Origin: Lunularia cruciata
Taxonomy: Eukaryota; Streptophyta; Marchantiopsida; Lunulariales; Lunulariaceae
Direction: 5' to 3'
DNA length: 64,000 nt
Assembly (NCBI GenBank): GCA_948567375.1
Contig: OX419756.1
Span: forward strand, 31,226,552 to 31,290,551
Position 1 is the first letter of the stretch. Each line of letters begins with the position of its first letter. Position numbers and translations under genes: made by a program. The notes beneath the pieces were generated by a model, which saw only the letters and a program-made list of their open reading frames with translations, did not search any database and was not told the origin of the DNA. This document shows positions 21,807 to 32,442 of this stretch, piece after piece.

Positions 21807-22703
21807 AGTAATTGACTCTGGAGGCGATGAGCCTCCAGAGTCATTGCCTCTAGGCGATGAGCCTCACACTTATCTGCCAATGGTACAAAGGCTCCAATCT
21901 AAGCCTGTTGCACCAACTGATCTACATGTTGTTGTAATGCCTCCTCTAAACTCCACAATAGAACATCCAAGGTGGATGGAACAATCCTACTTGTACTCCA
22001 AATCTGAGTGATCTACTCTAATACTAGAGTATCCTCTGCATGGGCCTTCCCCTCCAACAAGTCACCAAGCCAAGTAATTGCACCATTGAAAGCTAAAACT
22101 GATGTTGCCGTGGTCCTGAACTATAGTGAGCCAAGACTGCCACTACTAAAGCATATTGGTAGGTGATATACCCATCCCTCACCAGACTGCCAACTTGGTC
22201 TATAGGAGGTTTTCTCCTCCCAATAGTCCATACTGAAACTCATGGGGTATAACACTACTCCCCCAACTAGCACATCATATGACTCAACTATTGTTGCAAT
22301 AGCTTGAGCTCTCACCACCGAGCTATCAATCGGATGACTTGGCTAAACCTGGACAACAAGCTCCCCACGTGTGATGTACTATGTCAAACCACTACCTAGA
22401 GATATCTGGATCTGAAATGGACACCTCTCCACATTGGTCTTCTGTAACTCCAGCCCAACTATTGTAGCCTTCTCCAACATAAGGGGCTGCACATCAGAGT
22501 CTAAAAAGAGACTCTATGGTGTATAGACCTTCCCTAAAGGTCCCACCAAATGGAAAATCCCCCTCTAGTTATCCAATAGGACAATACCAAGTGTGAAACG
22601 CGCTCTCTCAAAGGCAGGTCTAGCTCGCAACTCCTTCAATCTAGCCGTTGCTGCTTGCCATAAACCATTGGTCGTTGAATGGATTTCATGCCCCTCAACC
22701 AAG
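21807..22703 (-). pseudogene. Protease-region relic of element B
   Basis: The minus-strand translation gives RLKELRARPAFERARFTLG, IFHLVGPLGKVYTP, then LDSDVQPLMLEKATIVGLEL, which resembles a retroviral aspartic protease start with the usual LDSGA changed to LDSDV. SYDVLVGGVVLYPMSFSMDYW and YRPSWQSGEGW follow between protease and methyltransferase. Stops are frequent. I cannot name the SYDVLVGG block; it may belong to the methyltransferase module. Confidence 0.6.
22699..22703. repeat. Target-site duplication, left
   Basis: CCAAG, identical to 26428-26432 on the other side of the solo LTR. Confidence 0.9.
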
Positions 22704-25700
22704 TGTGGTGCCTATATTTTTATTTTATTTCTGTTTTGTTAGCATTTGGAGAAGAAGTAAGCAAGAAAGCTGAATTGCAAAAGAAACAATGGACGGGAGT
22801 GTCTTTGGAGGAAATCCGAAGAAGCCGACTTTGGGTCCAATGATGGAAGTACTCAGAAGAGAAGTACAAAGAAGAATTCCAAAGAGCATCGTCTTTGGAT
22901 CGAGAAGCAAAGGCTGATACAAAGACCGTCTAACAACCTTTCTATGTGGCAAGAAAGTACACTTCAAGAAACAGCGGAGGTAGAAGAAGCATGTCTTGAT
23001 AGGACAGCAACACGTAGAAGAAGAGGGAGTTGATTTTGAAATTGATTGAAGAATGACTGCAATTTGGAGTAATATAAAATTGCAATTGCGCAGGGGAAAG
23101 TTAAATATGTCAAGTAGATTTCTTGTACCTCTGAGTAGTCGTCTTGCAGTAATGCGTGTCAAGAAGCCAATTGAGAGTGAAATTTTCCAAAATCCAGAAG
23201 TGGTTAGAGTGTCTTGTCCAAGAGAAGGAATAGTCTTCCAGTGCCAAAGAACAAGAGAGCAGATCATGACAAAGAAGGTCACAAACACTCTATCAGTATG
23301 AAGTTTTGCAATTCGTAGGTTGGATGTTGTAGCAAGAATCAAAGTCTTGAATAGACTTTGTATGACTTTCTTAGCATGGAACTGGAATTTCAGTTCCCAA
23401 GGAGTCATGGCAGAAATAGCTACCAGTAATTGCAAGGAAGGCCCTAAAGTTGAGAGGAAGAGAGGAAATCTGGCTCAATGGATTGAGTCGGATTGGAGGT
23501 TAGTATTAGGGAAGGAAGCAGGAGAATCAATGGTGATCACTTTCTATTGGAAGTGTGATGCTGCAGAGGAGATGATGGACATACAAAATTCATTCTTTGC
23601 TCCATTTACCACAAGGTGGAGTCCTATCACGACCCGATTAAAAAAAGTATCATGGGGACAATAATAGCCATGTTCAAACTAGAACAAACGACTTATGTGA
23701 GCATGCAGCAAGCGGTCTTTTTCCACCAGATGTTTGTAGGAGTGAAGGTGAACTGGCCAAAGTGCTTCCACCAACAAACAAGGTAGATGGTGGTCAATTG
23801 GAGGACAAGTTCACCTCTACATAATTTCACCCCGCTTGTAGCACACTTCTACTTTGGGTTGAACTTGCTAACAGTAGAGGAGAGGCATCGCATGGTGTTG
23901 CATTTCCATCCTGATTTGAGACGGGAAGTAGATGAAGAAGAGCAACAATATATGGCACACCTACGAGCCAGTGATGATCACTTCTTGAGGATGGGACAAT
24001 GGAAGATGGAAGAAGTCACAAGCCCAAAAAAGAAGAAGCGCAGTAAACCCAAAGACGAAAAGTCACCTCTAGCACAAAGGAAGACCCAAAGACTGGTTTT
24101 GCAGGGTAAGTAGGTGGTGAAAGAGAAACCATTGGAAACCGAGTCTGAAGGGGAGACAGAGTCTCAAGGAGAGGACTCAAAAGAAGCCAAAGTCACTTTA
24201 CAAAGTGAGGAATCCAAAAGTGAGAGTGAGGGGGAACACGAGGTTCAGTAATTGGTTGGAGTAGGTGAAACTTGTCATGTGATGATTGACAGTGTACAAG
24301 AAAGAAGAATCATTGCGTAGCCCTAGTTGAGGAAGAGAAGGGGCTGGAAGATAGAAGGAGTATCTTGCGGGTCTGAGCTCAGTTGGTAAGGAAGAAGGAA
24401 GCTTGGAAGCAGTGTTGCTAAAGATACGAAGATTGTGACTTTGGCAGAAGGAGCCGGTGGAAGAGGCAAAGTACAAAGATGGAGCCGAAGACAAAGAGAA
24501 CTTGGGAGGAATATAGTATCTGTCAAAGGTGGTCACTCCATTGTTGGGGCTGTTAAAAGAGCACCAGAAGGTAATTCTCCAAGATCGTATGAAGGTGACA
24601 AATGAGCTGCAGGTGGTAAAGTATCTACTGGCTGAAGTGAAGGATTTGCAAGAGCAAGTAGTCCAAAGAGAGAGGAAGTTGAAGAACTTTGGGTGGATGC
24701 AGTCTTGAAGAAGAATACTTTCAAGAAGTTGCAAGAGAGTTTTGAGTCAAGAGGTAAGGAACTGCAGAAGCAAGCCAAAGAATTGAAAGAGCAAGCGATG
24801 TTGCTGACCAAGATGAAAGAGGAGGTCAGTGATGTGCGCATCAAGAGTATTCATGTGAAGGTAATGGCCACAATAATGGAGCAAGAGTTAGAAAGCTTGA
24901 GGAAAAGTGCAGCCAAGAAGGATCAAGCATGGCAGAGAGAGTTGGCAGTCAAAAATCAAGAAGAAGAAAGATTGTGCAAGTTGGTACGAAGTGTTGAGTT
25001 GCAGAGTTCTCAATATGCGGAGGAGAAGAAGATGCTCATTGTTGAGTACAAAGACAAATTGAAGATGTACCGAGAAGAGTTGAAGGTAGAGTGATCTTGA
25101 GGGTATGAGTCAGAATTAGTAGCAGACATTGCGGGAAAATTGAGAGTTGTGTTGTCCATTGAGGCTGAAGGAAGATTGGAAGAAGCAAGATTACACGAGT
25201 TAAAGTTGCTTGTGCAGTAAACTCGGAAGAGGAAAGCCAAAGATGTGGATATGAATACTTTACTGATCCGATTAAGAGAGAGAGTAGATCGGAAGATGTT
25301 AGAAGTAGGAGATAATGTCAATCTCAGATTAGATTTAGTCAATTCAGTGTTAGAGAGAATTAGGAGTAGTGTGACAGAGGAGAGAAAGTCCGATGTTGCA
25401 GAAGTAGGAATTCAAGTGTCTTCCAACTTGTTATTTGAGACATTAGAGAAGAGTGGGTCAGGAGATAACAAAGTAGATGGATTACCCATGACCTCAATTG
25501 TAGTTCATAGTGTAGAAGTAGTAGAAGTAGTGAAGGAATTAGTAGAATTAGATATACCCGAAGAAGGAGAAATAATAGGACGATCATTGGGTTTGAAAGT
25601 CGATGATGAGGTTGACAATCGGATTGGAGTAGAAATAGATTTGAGATCTGAAGAGGCAGATATGAAGGGTTGCATTGTCAGTTTGGATCTAGTAGTAGGA

Positions 25701-26427
25701 AAGGTTGTTAGGAAATGGTATTTTTGTTAGTAGTGTTGATTGCTTCAGTATTAAAGGGAAGCATTCATGTTGTTATGTTGTTCAGTATTCATATTTCTGA
25801 AGATAGATAAAGTGAAGTGTTGTTTTTAGTGCTCGTTGCTTGAGCTTGATTTTGAGTATCAACTTTTTTGTGTGTATTTGTGAGTGTGTGTAGAATTTCA
25901 AAGTGCAAGTCAATGTGCTTGTTGGATGTTGGATTCTGCAGCCTTGATCTTCATTTTGTGTGTCTGATCCTGAGTGAAGTGCAATCGAAGCAATGCCTTT
26001 ACAGATTTGAGAGCAATTGTAGTGTTGGTAGTATTTTGTATTTGTGAGTGCAACGTAAAGTTGATGTGAAGCAATTTTAATTGAGGAAGTGGCGCCTTTA
26101 GTGGAGGGGTGGAACACAATTCTAAGGCAAAGTCATTTTGTAGTGAAGTGCCATCTTTGGGAGAATTTGAATCATCACAATCAAGATTTGTTTGGACAAA
26201 ATTTGCTATGTTGTGATTAAGGAGTGTGTATTTGTGACAAGTTGTCAAGATTGTGAGCTTGTTACTCTCTTCTGGGTGTGGTTTCTACTTGAGAGATTAA
26301 AGACACAACCAAGAAGAACCGAAATTGTTACTTTGCTTTGTATCTGGAAATTTTTTAATTGTATCTCTACAAGAATGAACTTTACTCACCTGATTACCAC
26401 AAAAGTGATATTTTCCGGGTTGTCGCA
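22704..26427 (+). mobile_element. Solo LTR of the element A superfamily inserted in element B
   Basis: The LTR starts TGTGGTGCC and ends GGGTTGTCGCA, is 3,724 bp long and has no internal region. It is flanked by perfect 5-bp duplications CCAAG (22699-22703 and 26428-26432). It contains the TATA box (23073-23079) and a degenerate copy of the LTR-encoded frame. It interrupts element B between gag and protease, so it inserted after element B and then lost its internal region by LTR-LTR recombination. Confidence 0.92.
23107..25728 (+). pseudogene. LTR-encoded protein, solo-LTR copy (frameshifted)
   Basis: The frame starts at ATG 23107 with MSSRFLVPLSSRLAV, 34 nt after the TATA box. Homologous blocks in order are RRLDVVARIKVLNRL, FLAWNWNFSS, VMAEIATSNC, RGNLAQWIESDWRLVLGKEA, then after a frame change near 23664-23787 FTPLVAHFYFGLNLL and HFHPDLRREVDEEEQQYM. 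The coiled coil around AAKKDQAWQRELAVKNQEEE, RLHELKLLVQ and RVDRKMLEVGDN follow, ending in EEGEIIGRSLGLKVDDEVD. Despite clear divergence from element A the protein blocks are retained, which suggests selection on the protein in the past. It now has stops and at least one indel. Confidence 0.75.
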
Positions 26428-26432
26428 CCAAG
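26428..26432. repeat. Target-site duplication, right
   Basis: CCAAG, matching 22699-22703. Confidence 0.9.
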
Positions 26433-28060
26433 TCAGCTCCACTATCAACCATCTCTACTCTAGTAGTAGGTACGGCATCATCCCTACTCTCACAAAGCGT
26501 GGCAACCAACCGAAACACTAAGGCTAGGTCAACTCCTAATGTAAACATGTCATTGGCTGAAAACAAAGGGCACCGCATAATCAGATGAGCCGCCCCCAAC
26601 ATCATGCTAGACTCAGTCTGTGTAGTTGCAAGTGGCTAACTACAAGTAGTCTATCATGTATTCCATCACCACCTACCACACCTGCACTAAGACATTTAGG
26701 AACCATGGATGTCGTCTACAATGCCTTAGATAGCATGAAAGACTAGGGGAGTCTGACTTGTCTCCCAAGCTCTCCTCTTTGTGGGTCCAACTCCACTGAT
26801 GCTCCTCTAGGCTTTAGAGCACGTATTGCACTCCTAGTCACTATTACAGATGCATCTACCTATGTTGCTCCGCACATGAAGTCCAAAGCATCTCTATCAC
26901 TAGCAAATGAAGTGGAAGCCTTAGCACCCAAATCTGATCTCCTCTGAGCAATAGCCATACCAGCCAATCTCTGCTCCAATTGCTCAATCCGAGTAGCCAT
27001 AGCTATATCAAAAGTAAGGGCAGGTATCACACCCCTACTAGGTGTAGATCCTCTACTACCACCTCTACCACCTTGTCCTCCATGAACTGGAGCTCCTCCA
27101 CTACCTACTATAGCAACCCTACCACTCCGGGTGTAGGTCAAAGCATTGGTCACTAGTGTGACCAAATCTATGGCAATGCTCACACTGCCTCTATGTTGGC
27201 TATGATGCACCCGAGGTATTAGGTGCACTACCTTGAGTACACTCTCTCCGATGGTGAGGTCCACCACAAGTCCAACAAGCAACACCACTACTCACTGGTT
27301 GTTGCTGACCCAAAAATGAAGGTAAAGGTCTAACTCCACTAGGCTGTCCACTCGCTCCATAGGACTTGGGTTGTCCACCCTGTCTTTGAAAACCAATTGG
27401 GTGTGGTGCACTCTACTACACTCTAGAAGAAGTAACAATTGTGGATGAGATCTCCCTACCAAATCCAAATGTCACCACTCTCTCCTCCACCATGTTGAGC
27501 TCAATACGCTCAGCCAAACCAAAGACCATTGCCAAAGTAGGCAAAGTAGCCTATAACAACGTAGCATCACAAACTCTACGTCACAACTCCTTGTCCAATA
27601 TCCCATACCAAAACTAGACTGCTTGGGCCTCAATAACTCCTTGAGTGATACTGATCAACCGCCTCATGCAAGTGTATGCCTCGCATAGGCTCTCTCAAGC
27701 CTTTTGCTCAAACTCTTGCAAGCTTCTTAGCTTATCAGTTAGCACTCCCTTGTAGTTCTGCGTCAAACACTAGAAGAACTCTACCATGAAGTTAAACCCC
27801 GGTACCACTCCACCTCTTGTAGTGGCACCTCCACTTGTGGTAACACTATCTCTAGCTAGTGCACCTCCACTAGCTCCACCAACACTATTCAAGCTAGAAC
27901 TTGTGGGTACAACCAATCTACTCTTGGCAATCGAGCTTGAAGTGATAGAGATATAGTTTGGAGACAATACCATCTCCAACTCAATCTCCTCCAAATGTTG
28001 AAACAACCCCTTCCATGAAAAGTGTGAACAAAGTTGAGTTCCGCATCTATTGCAGATCAC
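26433..28060 (-). pseudogene. gag relic of element B with zinc knuckles
   Basis: The minus-strand frames give QNYKGVLTDKLRSLQEFEQ, FWYGILDKELRR, MVFGLAERIELNMVEERVV (typical Gypsy gag capsid text) and then two knuckle-like motifs near 27290-27150: CWTCGGPHHRREC and CEHCHRFGHTSDQC. After these come Gly-rich text (GGQGGRGGSRGS) and MATRIEQLEQRLAGMAIAQ. The upstream part near 28060-27770 is Ser/Gly/Thr-rich (SVGGASGGALARDSVTTSG). Stops occur throughout, so it is not functional. Confidence 0.8.
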
Positions 28061-28239
28061 ACCAACTCAATGGTACCCATTCTACCAAAGTAACATTTAG
28101 GGCCTTTGGAGGTCCTATAAATCTTGTCCATGTCCCACAACCACGGTGCAAACACGACAAGTGCACTCTCAACTGGATCAACTCTTGTGTTGAGCTCCAA
28201 CTCAGAGTCAATCTCCTCCTTCAATGGGACCTGAGATAC

Positions 28240-29698
28240 AAGCTGATATCAAGCGCCACTTCAAGTAAACCCATTAAGTACTATAGAGCTATCTCCTCTG
28301 GAATCCCCAAAGAACTCCGTCGTGACAAAGTAACCGCAACTACAACCGCAACCGCAAACTGCAACAGTAAGCACCTCACCAAGTGCCAACACCACCAAGT
28401 TCCAACACTAACCAAACACCACCAAGTCCCAACACCAACCAAGCACCACCAAGTGCCAATACCAACCGAGCACCACCAAGTGCCAAAGCTAATGGAACAT
28501 TTTCCACTAATGTAACTCTAACTGAGACAACTACACTAGGAGCAAGAGTGACTTGTAACCTGCTATCACAACATGCATTCTCACCGTCTATAGGTCATCA
28601 CTTCTTGCCTCACCGGAGAGAAACAAAGATAGTCTGATTGGTCATCACTCCAACCTCACTATCGAGAGCACACCAAAGCACCAACGCTCAAAATTCAAGG
28701 CACCTCACACAAACACGGTGCACAAACATGAAGCAAAGAATGGAGGAAGTCCAATCACAAGAATGTTAAACAACAACCCTCCATCTCATAAATCAACATA
28801 GGACTAACTCAACCACCATTTGGCATTTGATATAATTGGAGTACCTATCTACTTCTTGAGCTACAAGGATCACCGAGGATCGGATTCAAGTTCTTCTTGC
28901 CAAAATTTGACATAACTCCCTAAAAATAGCTTACTACTAAATCCTCAACTAACTCTTCAATTGAGCCAAATTGGAAAAATAGGTTTCATCCAATCTTCAA
29001 TTTACAAGGGTTTGCTCCCAACTCCACCTTCAATTTTAGGTTCTGAGCTCAACTCGTAACAAATTGGTCTTGAGCTCAAAATCATAGTTACCGCTTGAAA
29101 ATTACTTCTTCCTTGGCTCCAAATTTTGCCAATGCTTTCACACACTCTCTCTTAATGAAATTTGAACTACTCAATTGAGACACCATGATCCACTAAGCTT
29201 GGAGATACCACCAACACTTGCAATTCCTACACCCAATTTCCCCCTAACTCACTAATCTAATGTAATCATATTGTTTACAACTCAAATCAATTGAACTCAG
29301 ATCAATACTTGATCTAATCCTCAATAGCTTGCTAACAACTAGGCACTGATTACAGTCAAGCCACACCCACTCTAGCTAAGAGACTCTAGGTGATGCTTAC
29401 CGGCTTTCTGTCCACTCTAGAGCCAAGAACTTGAAGGCTCAACATCAGAGAAGTGAGCTCTCTAGAGTTACACTTCAAGGGTATACTCCTGATTTTGACC
29501 TAGGTCTCCTCCCAATGATCCTACTGATAGCACACTTGACAGTGTGGACGGTGCAAGTGATGGTGGGCCCCACCATGAAGTCAGTACCCTAAACACAAAA
29601 TCTGACCGTCAGAAAGTAGTCTATGAGTAACTGCCAAGATGCCTCTAACTACTAACACTAGAACTCTAGTGTCCAAGCAATCTAGATGTGACATTACA
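28240..29698 (-). repeat. Putative LTR and leader of element B
   Basis: The minus-strand sequence from 29698 begins TGTAATGTCACATC, a common type of Gypsy LTR start, and about 1.45 kb later (28256-28240) reads TGGCGCTTGATATCAGC, which may be the primer site about 180 nt before gag. The second LTR is missing, so the ends cannot be confirmed. The exact LTR/PBS boundary is a guess. Confidence 0.4.
28376..28500. repeat. Short imperfect tandem repeat (CACCAAGTGCCAACACCAAC type)
   Basis: Four to five imperfect copies of a roughly 27-bp unit built on ACCACCAAGTGCCAACACC follow one another. It lies in the putative leader or LTR of element B. Confidence 0.7.
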
Positions 29699-29703
29699 AA
29701 TGG

Positions 29704-30165
29704 TGTGACAACTTCTCTTTCTTGGCTTAGAGATGTCCATTGACACTATCTTCTCCTTTCCTCTCTTGAGGTAGTGGTCATTGCCTTCAAAGATACTTGA
29801 TGTAGTACTACTCATCTCCATCCGCTTCTCTTTGTAAATCATGGTGAAAGTGAGACACCACCCTTCTTCTCTCCTTCAAGTTGAGTAAGTTTAATCCAAA
29901 GTAGAAGTGGGCTGCAAAGAGTATGAAGTAATGGGATGGAATATCCATTCTCCAATTACTAATCATCTGACCTACTCAATGGTGTAAACACTTTGCCCAA
30001 TCTACCACCTCTACTGCAAAAATCTGGTGAAAGAACACCTCTTATTGCATCATTACATAGGTGGTTTGCTCTGACTTAAACATGGCCATCATTGTGCTAA
30101 CTAACCTCCTTTTTATTAGATCTTTATAGCTATCCACCTTGTACTTGTTCTTGGTGCAAGGTCTA
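29704..30165 (-). repeat. LTR-frame fragment, minus strand
   Basis: It begins TGTGACAAC (an inverted LTR end) and continues with sequence parallel to 33380-33850, the 5' coding part of the LTR frame. It joins the next fragment at about 30165. Confidence 0.6.
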
Positions 30166-32065
30166 CTAAAAGAATCCTTCAACTAGTAGATACTTCACCA
30201 CTTGCAACTCATTTGTCACCTCATATGATCTTGGTGAATTACCTTTTGATGCTCCTTCAACAGTTCCAACAATGGAGTGACAACCTTTGATAGATATTGT
30301 ATTCCGCCAAAGTTCTCTTTCTCTTTGGCCCCATCTTTGTACTTTGCCTCTTCCATCGGCTCCTTTTGCCAAAGTTGCAATCTTTGTATCTTTAAAGACA
30401 CTGCTTCCAAGCTTCCTTTTTCCTTACCTACTGAACTCGGCCCCATAGGATACTCCTTCTATCTTTCAGCCCCCTTCTCTTCCACAACCAGAGCTACGCA
30501 ATGATTTGTCTTTCCTAGTACACTGTCAATCATCACATGACAAGCTTCACCCACGTCAACCAATTGCTGACCCTCGTGTTCCCCCTCACTCTTGCTTCCG
30601 GATCCTCACTTTGTAAAGTGAGTTTTTCTTCTTTTGAGTCCTCTCCTTGAGACTTTGTCTCCCCTTTAGACTCGGTTTCTGACGGTGCTTCTTTCACCAT
30701 CTTCTTACTCTACAGAACCAGTCTTTGGGTCTTCCTTTGTGCTGGAGATGACTTTGCTTCTTTGGGTTTATTGCACTTCTTCTTCTTTGGGCTTGTGAAT
30801 TCTTCTATCTTCCATTGTTCCATCCTCAAGAAGTGATCATCACTGGCTTGCATGTATGCCATATATTGTTGCTCTTCTTCATCCACTTCCCGTCTCAAAT
30901 CAAGATGGAAATGTGACACCATGTGACGCCTCTCCTCTATTGTCAATAAGTTCAACCCAAAGTAGAAGTGTGTTGCAAACAATGCAAAATAATATAGAGG
31001 CAAACTTGTCCTCCAATTGACCACCATCTGCCTCATTTGTTGGTGAAAACACTCTGCCCAGTTCACCTTCACTCCTACAAACATCTTGTGGAAAAAGACT
31101 ATATGTTGCATGTTCACGTAAGTCATTTGTTCTAGTTTGAACATGGCCATTATCATCCCCACAATACTTTTTTTTAATCGGGTCCCAATAGGACTCCGCC
31201 TTGTAACCACTCGTTTTACGTGGAGCAAAGAACAAATTGGATATCTCCGTCGTCTCCTATGTAGCATCACACTTCCGATAGAAGGTGATCCCCGTTGCTT
31301 CTCTTGCTTCCTTCCCCAACACTAACCTCCAATCTGACTTAGTCCATTGATCCAGATTTCCTCTCTTCTCCTCAACTTTGGGGCCTTCCTCACAATTACT
31401 AGCAACTATCTCTGCCATGACTCCTGAGAAATTGAAATTCAAATTCCATGCTAAGAAAGTAATACAAAGTCTATTCAAGACTTTGATTCTTGCTACAACA
31501 TCCAACCTACAAATTGCAAAACTTTGCACTGCCAGAGCATTCGTGATCTTCTTTGCCATGATCTACTCTCTCTTTCTTTGGCACTAGAAAACTATTCCTT
31601 CTCTTGGACGAGACACTCTAACTCCTTCTAGATTTTGGAAAATTTCACTCTCAATTGGCTTCTTGACACACATTACTGCTGGACAATTACTCAGATGGAT
31701 TGGAAGTCTACTTGCATATTCAACTTGTCCCTGCACAATCACAATTTTATATTACCCCAAATTGCAGTCATTCTTTAGTCAATTTCAAGATTGACTTCCC
31801 CTTCTTCTACGTTTGCTGTCTTGTCACTGTCAAGACATGCTTCTTCTGCCTCTACCGTTTCTTGAAGTGTACTTTCTTGCCATGTACCAAGGTTGTTAGA
31901 CGGTCTTTGTATCAACCTTTGCTTCCTGATCTGAAGATGATGCTCTTTGGACTTCTTTCTTTGTACTCCTCTCTTGAGTACCTCCATCATCAGATCCGAT
32001 CTCAACTTCTTCAAATTTCCTCTGAAGACACTCCCGTCCATTCCTTCTTTTGCAATTCAACTTTC
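30166..32065 (-). pseudogene. LTR fragment with LTR-encoded protein frame, minus strand
   Basis: The reverse complement matches about 22780-24640 of the solo LTR. Recognisable blocks are SFAICRLDVVARIKVLNRL, VMAEIVASNC, RGNLDQWTKSDWRLVLGKEA, FFHKMFVGVKVNWAECFHQQ, FATHFYFGLNLLTIEERRHM and RREVDEEEQQYMA. The TATA motif is at 31745-31751 (inverted). The frame changes at least twice. The LTR is truncated at both ends. Confidence 0.75.
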
Positions 32066-32442
32066 TGAGTGCAGCGTAGTGTTGATGTGAAGCAATTGTG
32101 ATCAAGGAAGTTGTGCCTTCAGTGGAGGTGGAACACAATTTTGAGGCAAAGTCATTTTGCAGTGAAGTGCCATTTTCAAGAGAATCATCACAATCAAGAT
32201 TGTTTGGAAAGATTTGATGCAGTTGTGATTAAGTGTGACAAATTGTTGTGACGAGACTGCAAGTCAGTGCTTGTTACTCTCTTTTAGGTGTAGTTGCTAC
32301 CTCAAAGATTAAAGATGAAATCAAGAAGGACTAAATTGTGACATTTGACTTTGTATTTGACCCATTCTGAATTGTATCTCTATGGGAACAAACTTTACTT
32401 ACCTAAATTACCGCAAAAGTGATATTTGTTGGGTTGTCACAT
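32066..32442 (+). repeat. LTR 3'-end fragment, plus strand
   Basis: It matches the last about 380 bp of the element A LTR, from GTTGATGTGAAGCAATT to the terminal GGGTTGTCACA. It is wedged between two minus-strand LTR fragments. Confidence 0.75.

Larger units (their letters stand above)
19530..29698 (-). mobile_element. Element B: degenerate Ty3/Gypsy element carrying a DNA methyltransferase
   Basis: On the minus strand the order is putative LTR and leader (29698 to about 28060), gag with zinc knuckle (28060-26433), a solo-LTR insertion (26427-22704), protease region (22703 to about 22100), cytosine-5 methyltransferase (about 21806-20825) and reverse transcriptase with YIDD (20215-19530). The distal end (rest of RNase H, integrase, second LTR) is missing. 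Many stops and several frame changes show it is long dead. The RT start (KKDMHGN..., MCGDYRPINQ, DRYAMPTLEEIFDAIGHAKVFSTLDL) is Gypsy-like and unlike element A. Confidence 0.85.

Noticed and set aside
28376-28500. Regularly spaced repeat resembling a CRISPR array
   Set aside because: The units are contiguous and imperfect without unique spacers, and the window is plant nuclear DNA.
27958-28515. Plus-strand frame of 185 codons with His/Thr-rich repeats
   Set aside because: The repeats come from the tandem DNA repeat in the leader of element B, on the strand opposite to gag; no family resemblance.
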